A DNA stretch of 64,000 nucleotides from Pontibacter aydingkolensis (GCF_019443125.1 NZ_JAHYXK010000004.1:124001-188000), one strand, 5' to 3'; shown: positions 33,903-43,048, numbered from the stretch's first letter. Program-made: numbers and translations. Notes: generated by a model not told the origin, from the sequence alone.

Positions 33903-34613
33903 ATGAGCACCGCCATAAAACCACTAAACTACATTGCTGCATTGTGCCTTATTAGCTTATTATGGAGCTGTGAAGGGCGCCGCGACAGGGACGATACTGA
34001 GGTAATAACAGTTGACACTGCCGAAACAGAAGACACGGCACGTGTAGTACAAACAGGCAAAACAGCAGAGCAGCAACTTGAAGAGTTCAGAGGATGGCTT
34101 AATCGTCAGTCTGAAAAAGGTGATATAGCCATAAGGAGCAACTGGCCAAAAGTAAAGGAAGAGCTCCGCCAGCGCAATGCACAACTGGAACAGAACTTCG
34201 ACAGCCTTTCTGATAAATCGAAGCAGGAATACAGAGACCTGCAGGAGCGTTACAAGCGCTGGGAAACACGCCAGGAACGCCGCCAGGCACAACCCCTTGA
34301 CCCAAGCAAACTAACGCTGTTTGAGGAGCAGTTGCTGCGCGAGTATAAGAATCTGCAAAGTATAAATGCTAACAACATACGCGAAGCATATTTAACCTTT
34401 ATGGGAACTGTAAGAGCTAAGCGCCGCAACTGGACTCCAGATGACTGGGATTACGTAGACTATGTTTACTCGCAGCTTAACCAGCGGCGCGGCCAGGTAG
34501 AAGGACAGATATCCACAGGCGACAATTTAAAGATAAGAGCACTGCAGGCAGAGTACCTTACTCTTGAAGGCGCAGCCGACACCCAAAGCGCAGTCAGAGG
34601 CACAAAGAGATAA
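33903..34613 (+). CDS. Coiled-coil lipoprotein of unknown function
   Basis: A 236-aa lipoprotein with lipobox LLWSCEG (Cys about residue 22). An acidic stretch (DDTEVITVDTAETED) is followed by a long charged helical region (about 60-150, for example LRQRNAQLEQNFDSL and RDLQERYKRWETRQERR), probably coiled coil. No family recognised. It follows the GH3 gene on the same strand after 75 bases, so co-transcription is possible, and precedes a terminator. Confidence 0.75.
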   Translation: MSTAIKPLNYIAALCLISLLWSCEGRRDRDDTEVITVDTAETEDTARVVQTGKTAEQQLEEFRGWLNRQSEKGDIAIRSNWPKVKEELRQRNAQLEQNFDSLSDKSKQEYRDLQERYKRWETRQERRQAQPLDPSKLTLFEEQLLREYKNLQSINANNIREAYLTFMGTVRAKRRNWTPDDWDYVDYVYSQLNQRRGQVEGQISTGDNLKIRALQAEYLTLEGAADTQSAVRGTKR

Positions 34614-34619
34614 GTATAG

Positions 34620-34645
34620 AAGCAGGTTTAACGCCTGCTTTTATA
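34620..34645 (+). terminator. Short terminator after the coiled-coil lipoprotein
   Basis: AGCAGG (34621-34626) pairs with CCTGCT (34634-34639), loop 7, followed by a T-rich stretch on the + strand. Confidence 0.6.
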
Positions 34646-34917
34646 TTTTATAAGATGTTCTTTTCTAGGAGCAGACATAACCTTATGTCGTCAGGTTAAG
34701 AAAATGCTCTTCCGGACATCTTTGTCTGGAAGTAGCCTACCGGTGACTCCCTAATCCCACGTTGCTGAATAAAGCGGACCAAGATTCGGACACCATGAGA
34801 AATTTATCCAAAATTAGTGCAGAAGGAATTCTATTAAGATCTCTCCTATCGTCGAGATGACAAAAATGCTTAAATTAGCGGCATTTGGTCGCGACCTGTC
34901 CCTGCAAAGAGACAAGC
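34646..34917. repeat. Intergenic region with two hairpins and a REP-like element
   Basis: No ORF. Two small hairpins occur: GACATAA/TTATGTC (34674-34680 with 34683-34689) and TTCCGGACA/TGTCTGGAA (34710-34718 with 34723-34731, one G-T pair). The stretch 34797-34872 is clearly related to 60706-60780: both have a GAAATTT/GAAATCT start, a GAATTCT/GAAATTCTCC middle and end in AGAT-T/C-TCTCC followed by GTCGAGATGACA or GTCGAAATGATA. It is a dispersed REP-like repeat. Confidence 0.55.
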
Positions 34918-35436
34918 TTATACTTTAACCTGCAACTTTACCCACTGCTGGGCAATTATTGTCTTGGCGTCTGGCGTTTGGAATTTACCGAATTCATCAG
35001 CAGAAAGGCGGACAAGTTCGATGTGCTCATTTTCGTGGTCGTTTCCTCCGCCATCATGGTGCTGATCCGACACTTCTGCATAGTATAACATTACTTTTTC
35101 GGTGGTGCCTCCCGGCGACGAATAAAAAGTATGCAGATGCTCCAGCTTATCTACCTGGTAGCCGGTTTCCTCCTCTATTTCACGTGCTATACTTTGTTCA
35201 GGCGTTTCTCCCTTGTCAACCATACCGGCCACAACCTCCACCAATTCTGACTCTGAGCCCACCCTGAACTGCTTCGCCAGGATATACTCCTGCTTTTGGG
35301 TATCATAGATAAGTGCAGCAACGGCATCTCCACGGTCAAATTGCTCGCGGGTAAATGTCTGTCCCTCCTGCTCTACGGTAAGTTTATAGATTTTAAAATA
35401 GCCGTTATAGGCGGTTTCCCGGTTCTTGATTTTCAT
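34918..35436 (-). CDS. NUDIX hydrolase, probably nucleoside-diphosphate-sugar type
   Basis: A 172-aa Nudix enzyme. The box fits the consensus exactly: G-x5-E-x7-REIEEETG in GMVDKGETPEQSIAREIEE. An upstream KQFRVGSESELVEVVAG region matches the ADP-ribose / GDP-mannose pyrophosphatase subgroup, which cuts NDP-sugars to NMP and sugar phosphate. The start at 35436 was preferred over 35457 because a TACCTTTG element ends too close to the latter and AGAGAG lies before the former. A short acidic insertion occurs near DQHHDGGGNDHENEH. Confidence 0.88.
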   Translation of the reverse strand: MKIKNRETAYNGYFKIYKLTVEQEGQTFTREQFDRGDAVAALIYDTQKQEYILAKQFRVGSESELVEVVAGMVDKGETPEQSIAREIEEETGYQVDKLEHLHTFYSSPGGTTEKVMLYYAEVSDQHHDGGGNDHENEHIELVRLSADEFGKFQTPDAKTIIAQQWVKLQVKV

Positions 35437-35470
35437 AAAGGTTCTCTCTAAAGCCAAAAGTATGGCTCAG

Positions 35471-35478
35471 CAAAGGTA
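35471..35478 (-). promoter_or_regulatory. -7 element TACCTTTG for the NUDIX gene
   Basis: A full TAnnTTTG match on the minus strand, 35 bases before the preferred start at 35436. The leader would be about 28 bases. Confidence 0.5.
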
Positions 35479-35504
35479 TAAAGTATAAATTAAGTATAAT
35501 TTGT

Positions 35505-36527
35505 TTACAATTCGTTGTTGCGCATGGCAGCCTTATCTGTACTTTCCGTCAGGCTAGACCTGGACAAGGGTGATTCGCTTTCATAGCCCTTTGCCCGCTG
35601 CTTTCCAATACCGCCCTCTCCTGGTAAAACACGGTTTACCAAACTGAAAATACCTGTCATCAGGGATGGAGATATACCATGCAGTAGTTCACCAAATTTA
35701 GCAGGCATTGTTGTGGTTACCTCTGCTTCGCCGTGCCGCAGCGCATCCAGAATCTGTTTGGCAGAGGCTTCAGCGCTAATAGAAGTTAACGGACTGGAGT
35801 CCATTATTTTAAAAAGTGCATACTCCTCTTTGTGGTGCCCTTTTACAACAGCATGTCTTGGGCTTCCAGTCCTCATCAGTCCCGGGTTTGCAGTAGTTAC
35901 AAGTATGTTATACTTCTTCAGCTCTGCCCGCAAGCCCTCCGACAATCCTACTAAAGCAAACTTGCTGGCGCTATAGGGCACCAGGTGCGGCACGCTGATC
36001 TTACCGCCAATGGAGGAAATGTTCAGTATCCTGCCCTCTCCCCTTGCTCTCATGCTGGGCAGCACAGCCAATGTTGTATAAAGCGGCCCCCAGAAATGAG
36101 TGTTCATGGCTTCCTCAAACTCCTGAATTGTCATTTCCGCAACAGGGCCTGCGCTTATTATACCGGCATTATTTATCAGCACGTTAATAGGGCCATACTC
36201 ATTCAGCACATTGGTGATCATATCGTTTACCTGCTGCTCACTGGTTACATCGCATTTCTGCACCAGCACATCGGCGCCCTTGCCAGCTAATTCCATACGG
36301 GCATCCTCCAGTTCTCTTTCATCGCGGGCACAGAGCACCAGTCTGGCGCCTTCTTTTGCCAGTTGCCGGGCCATGACCAGGCCCAACCCACGCGAGCCGC
36401 CGGTTATCAGTATAGTTTTACCAGAAAAATCGTATGCTGTGAGGCTGCGGTAAACGGTTCGGGCAGCCAGCAGTGCGCCGGCGCCAGCGGCCAGCCACCA
36501 GAGTTTATCTTTATCGTTTGCTTTCAT
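35505..36527 (-). CDS. Membrane-anchored short-chain dehydrogenase/reductase
   Basis: A 340-aa SDR enzyme. A hydrophobic segment (WWLAAGAGALLAARTVY, about residues 9-26) may anchor it or act as an N-terminal helix. The classical SDR core follows: cofactor motif TGGSRGLG near residue 42, NNAG near 118, catalytic Ser in ILNISSIGG and YSASK near 185. An Arg pair after the second strand (CARDERE) suggests NADP(H). The C-terminal ~60 residues are variable and Ser-rich. Substrate unknown. Confidence 0.88.
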   Translation of the reverse strand: MKANDKDKLWWLAAGAGALLAARTVYRSLTAYDFSGKTILITGGSRGLGLVMARQLAKEGARLVLCARDERELEDARMELAGKGADVLVQKCDVTSEQQVNDMITNVLNEYGPINVLINNAGIISAGPVAEMTIQEFEEAMNTHFWGPLYTTLAVLPSMRARGEGRILNISSIGGKISVPHLVPYSASKFALVGLSEGLRAELKKYNILVTTANPGLMRTGSPRHAVVKGHHKEEYALFKIMDSSPLTSISAEASAKQILDALRHGEAEVTTTMPAKFGELLHGISPSLMTGIFSLVNRVLPGEGGIGKQRAKGYESESPLSRSSLTESTDKAAMRNNEL

Positions 36528-36612
36528 AGTAGAGCGATAATTTAGTTATAGTATCGCTTTACCTCTACGGCAACAAACAAAGTGTAGTTAAATATAATGG
36601 AGATGCTTATAG

Positions 36613-37383
36613 TTACTCCTGATACTTCTTGCTGAATATCTTGTTTTTAATAACAGGCGTGTACATTATTTTAATCGCAGCAACAGCGTAATGGTCTGTT
36701 CCACTGGCAGGCAATAGCCTAGGACCTACGTTATCAAGAAATTTTGTGGTAGTGAGGTGGTACATCGCTTCTCCCGCAACGGCTATCTCATCTGAGAAAC
36801 GAAACCGAAGACCACCGCCAAACGGAATAACAGCGGCTATTGCCGGGTATTCCCGCTCCGGGTCATAGGTTGTCTGGGAGTCTTCCAGGCTACTGGCATC
36901 ACCGGGGTAAGATGTGGCTGTATAATAAATAAAACCGCCTCCTGCTCTGGCATAGGGTACTACAAATCGCTTACGGGACGACCTGTAATTGCCTGAGCCA
37001 GCATAGCTGTCCAGCAGGTTTACAACGACAGTACCTGTAACTTCAATCACTTCCGACTGGAAAGAAACATTAAGCGGCCGCCTTGGGTCTTTTTCACTGG
37101 CGCCCAGCCGCACATAATCAACACTGCTGGCAAGGCTAACGTAAGGAGATATTTTATACCAGGCCCCTATACTTGCATTAGGGCCAAAATCATTACAGCC
37201 CGGGCTTCCGCAAATACTGCTTTTTACACCAGAAATGCCGCCACCGGCCACAATAACTAGCCCCCGCTCCGGTATCTTACTTTTGCCAATGCGTTGGGTA
37301 AAACTATTCTGAGCCTGCATGCCAAGTGGCATCAGGAGTAAGGTTGAGATAAGTATGATGAAGCAGGTAGTATTTCTGTTCAT
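36613..37383 (-). CDS. Predicted outer-membrane beta-barrel protein
   Basis: A 256-aa exported protein (signal peptide ending GMQAQ). The mature sequence is full of short amphipathic strands with aromatic residues (ASIGAWYKISPYVSLASSVDYVRLG, FGGGLRFRFSDEIAVAGEAMYHL) and ends IKIMYTPVIKN plus a polar tail, as for a small outer-membrane barrel. A Cys pair (SSICGSPGC) near residue 60 is unusual. I recognise no named family. Confidence 0.7.
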   Translation of the reverse strand: MNRNTTCFIILISTLLLMPLGMQAQNSFTQRIGKSKIPERGLVIVAGGGISGVKSSICGSPGCNDFGPNASIGAWYKISPYVSLASSVDYVRLGASEKDPRRPLNVSFQSEVIEVTGTVVVNLLDSYAGSGNYRSSRKRFVVPYARAGGGFIYYTATSYPGDASSLEDSQTTYDPEREYPAIAAVIPFGGGLRFRFSDEIAVAGEAMYHLTTTKFLDNVGPRLLPASGTDHYAVAAIKIMYTPVIKNKIFSKKYQE

Positions 37384-37660
37384 ACATCTAAAGATAGATT
37401 ATAAAATAATAACGCAGGCAAGATGCTGATATTTGTAATTACTACTAGGTATCATCGCCACCAGGCATTTTCCGCTTTTGTTTTATCTACGATTTATCTA
37501 ACAAAAAGATGACGATTTAAGCATACTTATATCTCGATATTAAAATTATCCAATTAAAGATAAATTTATACTTATAAGACTTTCTCTATAAAAAGGCCTA
37601 TATTTACCTTAACCTACTAAGTATGAATATATTGGAAACCAGATTTAAAAGCTGCTTGCA

Positions 37661-38566
37661 CTACTGACTTTTAAGAAAACTTTTATCAGCAATCTTCAAA
37701 AAATCGATAACGAGCGCTGCCGCCTCAGCATAAAAATCCGGATTGATATTAACATAATCGTCGGATGGTTTATGGTAATGCGGATGGTCTTCTACACCAA
37801 AGTATACGAAAGGAATTTTGCGTTTATGAAACTGGAAATGATCTGACTGTGTGGTCCAGTCATCTGAGCCCTGTTCAGGTTTATCGTGGCCAATCAGTAA
37901 TTTTGCTTTAAGCCTTGGCGCTACCTGTTCTAAGTGTGGTTTTAGCTGCGGGTAATGATACGTGCCGCTGGCATAAAGTTCGCCTTTGCTGTTGATGCTA
38001 AGCATATCCATATTCACGTTCAGGATAATCTGCTCCAGCATAACGGGCGGGTTCTCCAGGAAAGCGTTGGCTCCCTGCAGGCCGAGTTCTTCGCCATCAA
38101 AGGCGGCAAAGACTATAGTATGTTTGGGAGGGTTCTTCTTAAAGTATGCGGCGGCGGCCAGTAAAGCACCTACACCAGAGGCATTATCATCAGTCCCGTT
38201 ATATATCTCGCCGTTGCGAACACCTACATGGTCGTAATGCGCGCTTACCACAATCGTTTTTCCTGACTTACCCGGAATGTAGCCTACCAGGTTTGTGGCC
38301 TGCTCTACGCTCAGCCTTTTGCTTTCGATCTTAAAGTACTGCTTAAAGCTTCCGTTAAACGGCTTCAAACCAATCTGGTTAAAGCGCTTCAGAATATATT
38401 CCTGGGCCATATGGCTACCCTCTGTGCCGCTTAAACGGCCCTGCATGGAGTCTGCGGCGAGCACTTTAATATCTTGCAGTAACTGCTTTTGATCTAACGG
38501 AAGTTTCTGTGCACTTCCTGAAAACGGCATAGCGGCCAGGCACGCCAGCAGGATTATCTTTTTCAT
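37661..38566 (-). CDS. Secreted M28 family zinc aminopeptidase
   Basis: A 301-aa exported peptidase. The start was set at the ATG at 38566 (MKKIILLACLAAMPFSGSAQ), a normal signal peptide. All M28 zinc and catalytic residues are visible in order: His and Asp in SAHYDHVG, Asp in NGTDDNASGV, the catalytic Glu and ligand Glu in FDGEELGLQG, Asp in NMDMLS and the final His in DHPHYHKPSDD. It removes N-terminal residues from peptides in the periplasm or outside. It is monocistronic. Confidence 0.92.
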   Translation of the reverse strand: MKKIILLACLAAMPFSGSAQKLPLDQKQLLQDIKVLAADSMQGRLSGTEGSHMAQEYILKRFNQIGLKPFNGSFKQYFKIESKRLSVEQATNLVGYIPGKSGKTIVVSAHYDHVGVRNGEIYNGTDDNASGVGALLAAAAYFKKNPPKHTIVFAAFDGEELGLQGANAFLENPPVMLEQIILNVNMDMLSINSKGELYASGTYHYPQLKPHLEQVAPRLKAKLLIGHDKPEQGSDDWTTQSDHFQFHKRKIPFVYFGVEDHPHYHKPSDDYVNINPDFYAEAAALVIDFLKIADKSFLKSQ

Positions 38567-38621
38567 TCTAATTGTAATAAAGTATGAAGATAACACAGCC
38601 AGCGGTGCCAGCCAAATACCT

Positions 38622-38846
38622 TTATGCTTTAGGCCACGGAACCCAGCTTTTCTGGCGGTTTGTTACCTTATTTTTTTTGGATGGTCTGGATGGCTGGTTC
38701 TCAACCTCTTGTTCTACGTTATCTTTGTAAGTTAGTGCCTCAACTTTTGGTACCCATCCGCTGCTGCGCATATAGGTTTCAACGGCACTTGCTTTTACTT
38801 CTTGTCTGCTGCTTAAAAACAGATCGTATCCCTTTGGCATAGTCAT
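38622..38846 (-). CDS. Small hypothetical protein
   Basis: An ORF of 74 codons for a basic, polar protein (MTMPKGYDLFLSSRQEVK at the start, Lys/Arg/Pro-rich end RPSKKNKVTNRQKSW). No signal peptide, no recognised domain. The gap it fills between two genes on the same strand is otherwise empty, but the ribosome site is weak. It may be real or chance. Confidence 0.45.
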   Translation of the reverse strand: MTMPKGYDLFLSSRQEVKASAVETYMRSSGWVPKVEALTYKDNVEQEVENQPSRPSKKNKVTNRQKSWVPWPKA

Positions 38847-39028
38847 CTTATCTGGCTTTAAATTTCTAAAAACTTATAACCCAACTAATACAAGGAACGT
38901 GCCACTACGGGCAGATAAAATAAAAGTTTCTTTTTTATTTCAAGTCCAACATACAAATAGTATAAAAACTGGAAAGGACCGGGCAAAAACGCCTGGCCCT
39001 ATCAAATTTCTAATACAATAAAATGCAC

Positions 39029-39607
39029 TTACTTCATAATATTAATGAAAGCGGGAAGCTCCACAGGTCCTACAGAAGTTTGCACCGTAGGCTTAATCTG
39101 AAGTTGCACCTGGCCTTTGCCTTTATCCTGGTTCAGCAGTGTAGCAATACGTAGCAGGGTATTCAGGTTGGTGCCGCCGTTTTCCTGAGCAAAAGCCAGC
39201 GGCGAGCTTACTGTAAGGGTATTTACTCCGTTTTTAAGTTGGATTGCCTCCTGAATTATTCCGCTAAGTGCTTTTTCGTTGTTAACAAGCATCTGCCACT
39301 TCAGTTGCGTTACTGTCATGGTTCTGTCCTTATGCTCCTCTCCCAGGTCCACGTTCAGGTTTAGGGTTGATGTAGCATTCAGTTTATTTTCCGAGAAGGC
39401 AGAGAAAAGCACAGCAGCTTCGCCGAAAGAGAAATCCTCGGCCCGTTTCTTTTCCAGCAGGTTTATTCCATTTACCCTAACCTCATCCACACTTTTAAGG
39501 CTATAGTCTGCCTCTTTAAATGCCTCAAAGTCATCTTTTGTTTTGCAGGCTGTGCCGGCCAGTAAAAGCAGCAGCACAAACAGGTAATTCTTAAGTTTTA
39601 TAGTCAT
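39029..39607 (-). CDS. Lipoprotein, possible LEA-type-2/WHy-like fold (paralogue 1)
   Basis: A 192-aa lipoprotein (lipobox LAGTACKTK). The mature domain shares the run of features seen in the protein at 42163-42750: DDFEAFKEADYSL, VNGINLLEKK, TSTLNLNVDL, QLKWQMLV, the LQIKPTVQT segment and a closing VELPAFI. The layout, one strand-rich domain with a central NAT-TLNLNV strand, suggests a LEA2/WHy-type domain, which is inference. It starts 1 base after the head-GIN stop, so the two are one operon. Confidence 0.75.
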   Translation of the reverse strand: MTIKLKNYLFVLLLLLAGTACKTKDDFEAFKEADYSLKSVDEVRVNGINLLEKKRAEDFSFGEAAVLFSAFSENKLNATSTLNLNVDLGEEHKDRTMTVTQLKWQMLVNNEKALSGIIQEAIQLKNGVNTLTVSSPLAFAQENGGTNLNTLLRIATLLNQDKGKGQVQLQIKPTVQTSVGPVELPAFINIMK

Positions 39608-39608
39608 C

Positions 39609-40322
39609 TTATTCTTTTATCACTTTACCGGACCCTGAAACATTTAAATTGGTGTCCGGGTTTCCTTTGTAAAATACGCGGCCGCTTCCGCTTATACTTG
39701 CATCCAGTTCATCTGAGGCCTGAACCCGCGCCTTACCAGAGCCGGAAATATTCACATCTGCGCGGTTTGATCTCAGATCGAAAGCATAATGGCTGCCTGA
39801 TCCGGAAATGTGTATATCCTGCTCCCTGGCAACCCCTGTTAGCTCTATACTGCCTGAGCCGCTTATGCGTGAGGTCAGTCTTTCGGTATCAATTTTACCT
39901 TCTATATCACCGGAGCCAGACACCGCTGCCTCAAACTCCCTTGCCCTGAATTTATCCTGCAATTCTATATAGCCAGAACCGCTTACTTTAGCCGAAGTTA
40001 ACTCTGGCACTGTAATGTATACCTCTACTGTTTTATGTTTGCGCAGGCATCTGTCAAAGCCTATATCCCAAACGCCTCCTTCCACATTCGTTTCCAGTTC
40101 GTCCAGAATATTTGGCTGACCCTTTACATCCACTCGTTGCCTGTTTCCGCGCGTAATGTATACTTTGGTATTGCCTTGTACTTTTACCCCTTCCAGTCTG
40201 CTAAGTTCTAATGTTCTGGCTTCTACATCACCTTCTCCCTCCAGGCAAAAGCCGCTTTCATCACAAGCGCTTAAACTAAGTATGCTAAATAGTACTACAG
40301 TTGTAATTCTGAGGGATTTCAT
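39609..40322 (-). CDS. Head-GIN domain (DUF2807) lipoprotein
   Basis: A 237-aa surface or periplasmic protein. The Cys in LSLSACDES is a likely lipobox. The rest is a right-handed beta-helix-like DUF2807 domain with five or more repeats centred on SGSG (VSGSGYIEL, VSGSGDIEGK, ISGSGSIELTG, ISGSGSHYAF, ISGSGKARV, ISGSGRVFY, VSGSGKVI). The family is abundant in Bacteroidota; a role in adhesion has been proposed for its 'head GIN' name but is not shown. It is the first gene of a tight pair with the LEA-like lipoprotein. Confidence 0.9.
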   Translation of the reverse strand: MKSLRITTVVLFSILSLSACDESGFCLEGEGDVEARTLELSRLEGVKVQGNTKVYITRGNRQRVDVKGQPNILDELETNVEGGVWDIGFDRCLRKHKTVEVYITVPELTSAKVSGSGYIELQDKFRAREFEAAVSGSGDIEGKIDTERLTSRISGSGSIELTGVAREQDIHISGSGSHYAFDLRSNRADVNISGSGKARVQASDELDASISGSGRVFYKGNPDTNLNVSGSGKVIKE

Positions 40323-40386
40323 AGGCTGCTGTGTTTTAGGTTAGAAGTATAAGGTACAGCAATATAGTTAATATTGGATATATACT

Positions 40387-40427
40387 AAAAAAAGAGCCGT
40401 AACAGTTTATACTGCTGCGGCTCTTTT
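40387..40427 (-). terminator. Terminator after the M48-like gene
   Basis: AAAAGAGCCG and CGGCTCTTTT form a 10-bp stem with further inner CAG/CTG pairing. The minus strand runs into a T-run. It is 19 bases past the stop at 40446. Confidence 0.75.
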
Positions 40428-40445
40428 GTCTAAAACTTCTATACT

Positions 40446-41375
40446 TTACCCCAGGTAACCTACCTTTTGCCCCTGCCTGTTCAACAGCATACCACGCTCT
40501 GTTACATACACCGTCTTCATCAGATCGCTCTCAAAATAATATGGAATCTCGGGATTATTGGTTCTGGCCAGCTTGCCTATGATCTTGATCCCGTTATCGG
40601 TAACATGCACCAGGTGCAGCTTCGTAGTTATGTAAAATTCTTCTTTGGGTGCCTTGGAAAAATGTACCCGCGACAACACAAACTTTGTATCCAGGGAAGA
40701 ACTCTGAGTCTGGGCCTGAGGCTGACGCTCCTCACGGTGCAGTTGCTGCAACTGGCGCTGGCTTGGCTGAGATCTGGCAATAGCACGCTGGTCTGGCTGC
40801 GGCGACTTAGCGCTTGCCACCAATTGATCGTTGGCGCTGCGCCAGCCTTTGCTGATTGCCTCCAGCCTGTAATTACGGCCTGGATGCGTGCGTGAGCTTC
40901 TTTCTTCGGATAACAGGTTTATAGCAGCCTGTGCCTCTGCAAGACTTGCACCCATTTTGCGAAGCACAAACCCGGAGAACTCATCTGCCTCCAGTTCATC
41001 GGCAGGGTTGCTACCGTTTTTGCTAAGAGTATGTCCGTTCAGGTGGTGGCCTATCTCATGAGCAATTATACTTACGCCACCCCAGTCTGTGTGCACTGCA
41101 TTATTGATAGCAGCTAAAAAACGCTCATTGTAAAGTATGTAACGCTTGCCATTGTAAACTACAGCTGCAGCATTGTCAATATCAGCAGGCATTAGCTCGA
41201 AACGCGGCTTTAATCCTATTACATTAATTATTTCCTGCACTATATCGCGTGTACCTGCCGCAGCATAGGCTGTAGTAAGAGAAGGAGCAGCCACCGTGGC
41301 CGCATTGGCTCCTGGGCTAAGCAAAGATGCTGCAGCCAGTACCAATGCAAATGTAAATGTCTTGAAGTATGTCAT
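40446..41375 (-). CDS. Secreted M48-like zinc metalloprotease
   Basis: A 309-aa exported protein. The start at 41375 gives a proper signal peptide (MTYFKTFTFALVLAAASLL, ending GANA). The zinc motif HEIGHHLNGH (about residue 114) and the downstream ELEADEFSGFVLRKMG (third ligand Glu) are the M48-type pattern. A Gln-rich linker (about 200-235) joins a C-terminal region of ~70 residues with no recognised domain. It probably degrades envelope proteins. Confidence 0.85.
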   Translation of the reverse strand: MTYFKTFTFALVLAAASLLSPGANAATVAAPSLTTAYAAAGTRDIVQEIINVIGLKPRFELMPADIDNAAAVVYNGKRYILYNERFLAAINNAVHTDWGGVSIIAHEIGHHLNGHTLSKNGSNPADELEADEFSGFVLRKMGASLAEAQAAINLLSEERSSRTHPGRNYRLEAISKGWRSANDQLVASAKSPQPDQRAIARSQPSQRQLQQLHREERQPQAQTQSSSLDTKFVLSRVHFSKAPKEEFYITTKLHLVHVTDNGIKIIGKLARTNNPEIPYYFESDLMKTVYVTERGMLLNRQGQKVGYLG

Positions 41376-41712
41376 AGCAGGAATTTTAAACTTTCGGGCC
41401 GTATAGTTTAAACGCAAAACCTATAGCCGATTGTATAAAAGCAACTTCTTTGCCAAAAATCACTTAAACCAAATACTGCCTGAATTATTTAAAAATACCT
41501 CTAACAATGTTGAAGCTGGCAATCGGTTTCGGCAAAATCCTGTATTAAGCCAGAGGGCACAGCAACACATCCATGAACCGTAAAAAACACAAATAACAGA
41601 TTGCTATAAGACCTGAAAGGCAGGGAAGTATGGATTAATTAAAACATTCTCACTATATTTAACATATAACATAATATCCCCTTAAGTGTAGTAGGTACAA
41701 AAAATTAAGAGG
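41376..41712. other. Divergent intergenic region
   Basis: About 340 bases between diverging genes. AAGAGG just before 41713 is a plain ribosome-binding site. TATATTTA near 41653 is a one-mismatch -7 element for that gene. No other structure was seen. Confidence 0.45.
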
Positions 41713-42150
41713 ATGGCTGACCAAACAAAGGAACAGATCGATATTATAGACTCATCACAACTAAGAGTTCACGTAGAACCTGCTCTGTCCCTGGCGGTTC
41801 TTACCTTTAACGGGTGTGCAAGATCAGACCATTATAAAACTGGCGTCACGGCAGTGCTTAATCTGCTCAAAGAAGAAAAACTACATCGTGTATTAATTAA
41901 TTGCGGCAGCGGATGCTCCATTAAAGACGAAGACCTGGACTGGACATTCGAAAAAGTAGTGCCGGAAATTGCCAGAGGACCTGACTTAAAAAAGGTCGCC
42001 ATCATAGAGTCACCAAATATTAACTCCAGAATAAGCCTTATGTCGCTCTTCGAAAAGCTTGTTATGAACACCGATATAGAGATACAGTTTTTTGAGAAGG
42101 AAAAAAATGCCCGGAGTTGGATATCAGAGGATAGCAACCTGGATTTTTAA
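41713..42150 (+). CDS. STAS/SpoIIAA-like domain protein
   Basis: A 145-aa soluble protein. Its alternation of strands and helices, with LAVLTFNGC, a helix YKTGVTAVLNLLKEE, the strand HRVLINCGSG and the strand KKVAIIESP followed by helix MSLFEKLVM, is the fold seen in Bacteroidota STAS/SEC14-like (DUF3478-type) proteins. No ligand or partner can be named. It has its own leader and is convergent with the lipoprotein at 42163. Confidence 0.6.
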   Translation: MADQTKEQIDIIDSSQLRVHVEPALSLAVLTFNGCARSDHYKTGVTAVLNLLKEEKLHRVLINCGSGCSIKDEDLDWTFEKVVPEIARGPDLKKVAIIESPNINSRISLMSLFEKLVMNTDIEIQFFEKEKNARSWISEDSNLDF

Positions 42151-42162
42151 ACCATCACTAGG

Positions 42163-42750
42163 TTAGTTATTTACAGGCTCAGACACTGTAATATACTCTG
42201 GCACTTCAATAGCACCAATTGGCGTTTGTACTGTCGGTTTAATTTGCAAGGTAAGTTTTTGGCGCAGGTCTTTTTTCTGGGCAAGCAGCGTCATCAGTTT
42301 AGAGAGTTCCTCATAGTTTCGCATCCCCCCCTGCTCTGTCATCTTCACAATAGTATTAATGGGCAGTTCATTCAAACCATTCTGCAAGTTCAGCGGTTTT
42401 TCCACCAATCCATCCAACGTTTCTTCACCGTCAACCAGCAATTGCCATTTTAGCCTTGTTATCGTCATTTGGCGGGCAATTTCAGGGTCCTGCATCTGAA
42501 CCTGCAAGTACAAGGTTGTAGATGCCTGTAACGTATTTTCTGATATAGATGCTAAAATGCTGTCGCCTTCGCGGGTAGTAAAATCCGATGGGTTGCGCTT
42601 CTGCATCACGTCAATGCCGTTTAGTTTCAGGTCGTGCATTTCCTGTAAGCTATACTTTGCCTCTGTGAATGCCTTTATATCGCTTGCCTGTTTACAGCCA
42701 AAGCTTAAAAAAGCAACCAAAAGTATAAATCCTGAAACAAGTCTTTGCAT
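42163..42750 (-). CDS. Lipoprotein, possible LEA-type-2/WHy-like fold (paralogue 2)
   Basis: A 195-aa lipoprotein (lipobox FLSFGCKQA). It is a paralogue of the protein at 39029-39607: shared blocks are IKAFTEAKYSL, LNGIDVMQKR, STTLYLQVQM, ITRLKWQLLV, the near-identical LQIKPTVQTP and IEVPEYI. Copies are separated by a head-GIN, an M48-like and a STAS-like gene. Function unknown; the family is probably periplasmic. Confidence 0.75.
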   Translation of the reverse strand: MQRLVSGFILLVAFLSFGCKQASDIKAFTEAKYSLQEMHDLKLNGIDVMQKRNPSDFTTREGDSILASISENTLQASTTLYLQVQMQDPEIARQMTITRLKWQLLVDGEETLDGLVEKPLNLQNGLNELPINTIVKMTEQGGMRNYEELSKLMTLLAQKKDLRQKLTLQIKPTVQTPIGAIEVPEYITVSEPVNN

Positions 42751-42772
42751 GTTGGTTCATTATGTTGTGTAA

Positions 42773-42780
42773 CAAAGGTT
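42773..42780 (-). promoter_or_regulatory. -7-like element AACCTTTG for the paralogue 2 gene
   Basis: Seven of eight positions match TAnnTTTG on the minus strand, 23 bases before the start at 42750. Confidence 0.35.
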
Positions 42781-42901
42781 GCTAAGCAAAATACACACCA
42801 AAGTAATTTATGCTGGTTTACAAGATAAACCGAGAACTAAAGTATAATGCATAAAAACACCAATCATTATTAACAGCAAATTACCAAAGGCTATAAAATA
42901 A

Positions 42902-42939
42902 AAGCGGCAAACTGCCTTGGGAGCAGCTGCCGCTTTAAA
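42902..42939 (-). terminator. Terminator after the 21-aa peptide gene
   Basis: AAAGCGGCA and TGCCGCTTT (with inner GC/GC pairing) form a hairpin. On the minus strand it is followed by TTTTATTTTATAG. It ends a transcript of about 230 bases that starts near 43127. Confidence 0.65.
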
Positions 42940-43048
42940 CTTCAACTAAACTTACTAAATCCTCTTTTATAACTTAACAGGTATACAATTTAGTATATTT
43001 TCCTGCGAACTCCTTGTAATTTATACTTTCAGCAACAGGTTGTTGTCG

